This document shows, piece by piece, positions 40,321 to 41,118 of a DNA stretch of 41,118 bases. Position numbers and translations under genes: made by a program. Source of the DNA: Actinomycetes bacterium (lineage in GTDB: Bacteria > Actinomycetota > Thermoleophilia > Gaiellales > Gaiellaceae); contig JAUVPB010000002.1 of the NCBI GenBank assembly GCA_030598925.1, positions 1 to 41,118 of the forward strand, given 5' to 3'. Each line of letters begins with the position of its first letter. Positions within the stretch are counted from its first letter, which is position 1. The notes under the pieces are model-generated. The model had not been told where the DNA came from. It was given only the letters and a program-made list of their open reading frames with translations, and made no database searches.

Positions 40321-41118
40321 GCGCTGCGTAGTCCTCGAGTATCGGAACCATCTCGTCGGGGGGCGCCGACGGCAGGCGCAGAATCGCCCGATCGACGCCG
40401 GCGCTCGCGTGCTTCGCGAGCACGGCCCCATCGGCGGCCGCACCGTAGAGCGACACGGTGGGTGCGGGCTTGCCTGCGCCCGCATAGGCGGCGCGCAACT
40501 CTTCGATCAGCGGGCCCCAGTCCGTAATGCCGCGAAGACCGCTCGGCATCCACCCGTCGCAGTAGCGGACGGCTCGCGCCACCGCCTCCGCCGTACTCGC
40601 TCCCAACAGCACCGGAGGATGCGGACGCTGCAGGGGCTTGGGCCACTGCCACAGGGCGTCGAAGTCAACCGTCTCTCCGTGGTACTCGGCGCTCTCGTTC
40701 GTCCAGATCTCGCGCATCGCCTCAACCCGCTCGCGCAGTACCTTCCAGCGCTGGTTCGGCGTGGTCCCGTGGTTCTCCATCTCCTCTTCGTTCCAGCCGG
40801 CGCCGACGCCGAACAGGAAGCGCCCGTTCGAGAAGTGGTCGAGCGTCGAGACCTCCTTGGCCGTGACGATCGGGTCGCGCTCGGTCACGAGACAGACGCC
40901 GGTGGCGAGCACTAGCCGCTCGGTCGCCGCCGCGACCGCCGTCAGCGTCAGGAAGGGATCGAAGGTCGAAGAGTACTCACGCGGGAGCTCGCCCCCGGCG
41001 GGAAACGGCGTTCGCCGGCTTGTCGGAATGTGCGTGTGCTCCGGCAGGAACAGCGACTCGAACCCATGATCCTCGAGCCGCTTTGCGAGCTCGACGGGCT
41101 GAATCGTGTACTCGGTCG
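40301..41118 (-). CDS. LLM-class (luciferase-like) F420-dependent oxidoreductase, partial, 5' end beyond the window
   Basis: The minus-strand frame is open from the right edge (first full codon just inside 41118) to the stop at 40301, giving at least 272 residues. It contains LAKRLEDHGFESLFLPEHTH, FLTLTAVAAATERLVLATGV, TAKEVSTLDHFSNGRFLFGV, GAGWNEEEMENHGTTPNQRW and PHPPVLLGASTAEAVARAVR, the order of TIGR03619-type luciferase-like oxidoreductases, most of which use F420 in Actinomycetota. The start codon lies outside the window. It ends with MAPYR and overlaps the YihY stop convergently. Substrate unknown. Confidence 0.88.
   Translation of the reverse strand, partial: TEYTIQPVELAKRLEDHGFESLFLPEHTHIPTSRRTPFPAGGELPREYSSTFDPFLTLTAVAAATERLVLATGVCLVTERDPIVTAKEVSTLDHFSNGRFLFGVGAGWNEEEMENHGTTPNQRWKVLRERVEAMREIWTNESAEYHGETVDFDALWQWPKPLQRPHPPVLLGASTAEAVARAVRYCDGWMPSGLRGITDWGPLIEELRAAYAGAGKPAPTVSLYGAAADGAVLAKHASAGVDRAILRLPSAPPDEMVPILEDYAALMAPYR

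Noticed and set aside
1-41118. tRNA, rRNA, riboswitch, insertion sequence, phage or defence genes
   Set aside because: No cloverleaf-like gene, transposase, integrase, terminal inverted repeat pair, toxin-antitoxin pair or conserved riboswitch core was found on reading either strand.

Overview
The window is a G+C-rich chromosomal segment with dense genes on both strands, many GTG starts and strong third-position G/C bias, which makes long meaningless antisense ORFs. A putative F420-dependent luciferase-like oxidoreductase, a DUF3054 protein, a TrpB2-type tryptophan synthase beta chain and an IolC-type kinase fit an Actinomycetota genome, perhaps a Thermoleophilia-like soil or aquatic lineage. 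That placement is inference. I see no rRNA, tRNA, CRISPR array, insertion sequence or phage gene.

Layout. 1-4.7 kb: end of a DUF4389 membrane protein, a DMT permease, then a minus-strand group (frameshifted lipoprotein, threonine aldolase family enzyme, DenD-like dehydrogenase) and a GrpB protein. 4.7-10.3 kb: ornithine cyclodeaminase family enzyme divergent from an HTTM membrane protein, a peroxiredoxin, a small monooxygenase-like protein, a decayed RraA-like fragment, a DUF2461 protein and a channel-like membrane protein. 10.5-15.5 kb: a second DMT permease, then a minus-strand zinc block: Zur-like regulator, ZnuA-like lipoprotein, ZnuC-like ATPase, ZnuB-like permease and, coupled to it, a type-I periplasmic-binding-fold protein without a signal peptide. 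15.7-17.6 kb: OsmC protein plus a flavoprotein. 17.6-19.2 kb: an XRE-TPR regulator divergent from a 31-residue signal-peptide-like ORF that has its own strong ribosome binding site and a hairpin terminator. This is the most interesting locus, because it looks like a peptide-responsive (RRNPP-like) regulator with its peptide gene.

19.2-30.4 kb is mostly metabolism: tandem VOC protein, 5-aminolevulinate synthase, double GNAT protein, a damaged lipoprotein gene, TrpB2, IolC-like kinase, Baeyer-Villiger-type monooxygenase, secreted unknown, and the serB-serA pair joined by a 4-base overlap. 30.5-36 kb carries YciI, GST, GT2, DUF218, VOC, a lipoprotein with a lysine-rich tail, a membrane-anchored propeller-like protein and DUF3054. 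36-41 kb carries MmgE/PrpD and a frameshifted hydantoinase B, a YihY membrane protein and the C-terminal part of a luciferase-like oxidoreductase that runs off the right edge.

Three genes (lipoprotein at 3447-4062, lipoprotein at 22569-23037, hyuB-like at 37414-39202) each return to one intact family-like frame if one base is removed. Two of these extra bases lie in G4/C4 runs, so assembly error and true decay must be separated before calling pseudogenes. All family calls are by reading; no database search was run.
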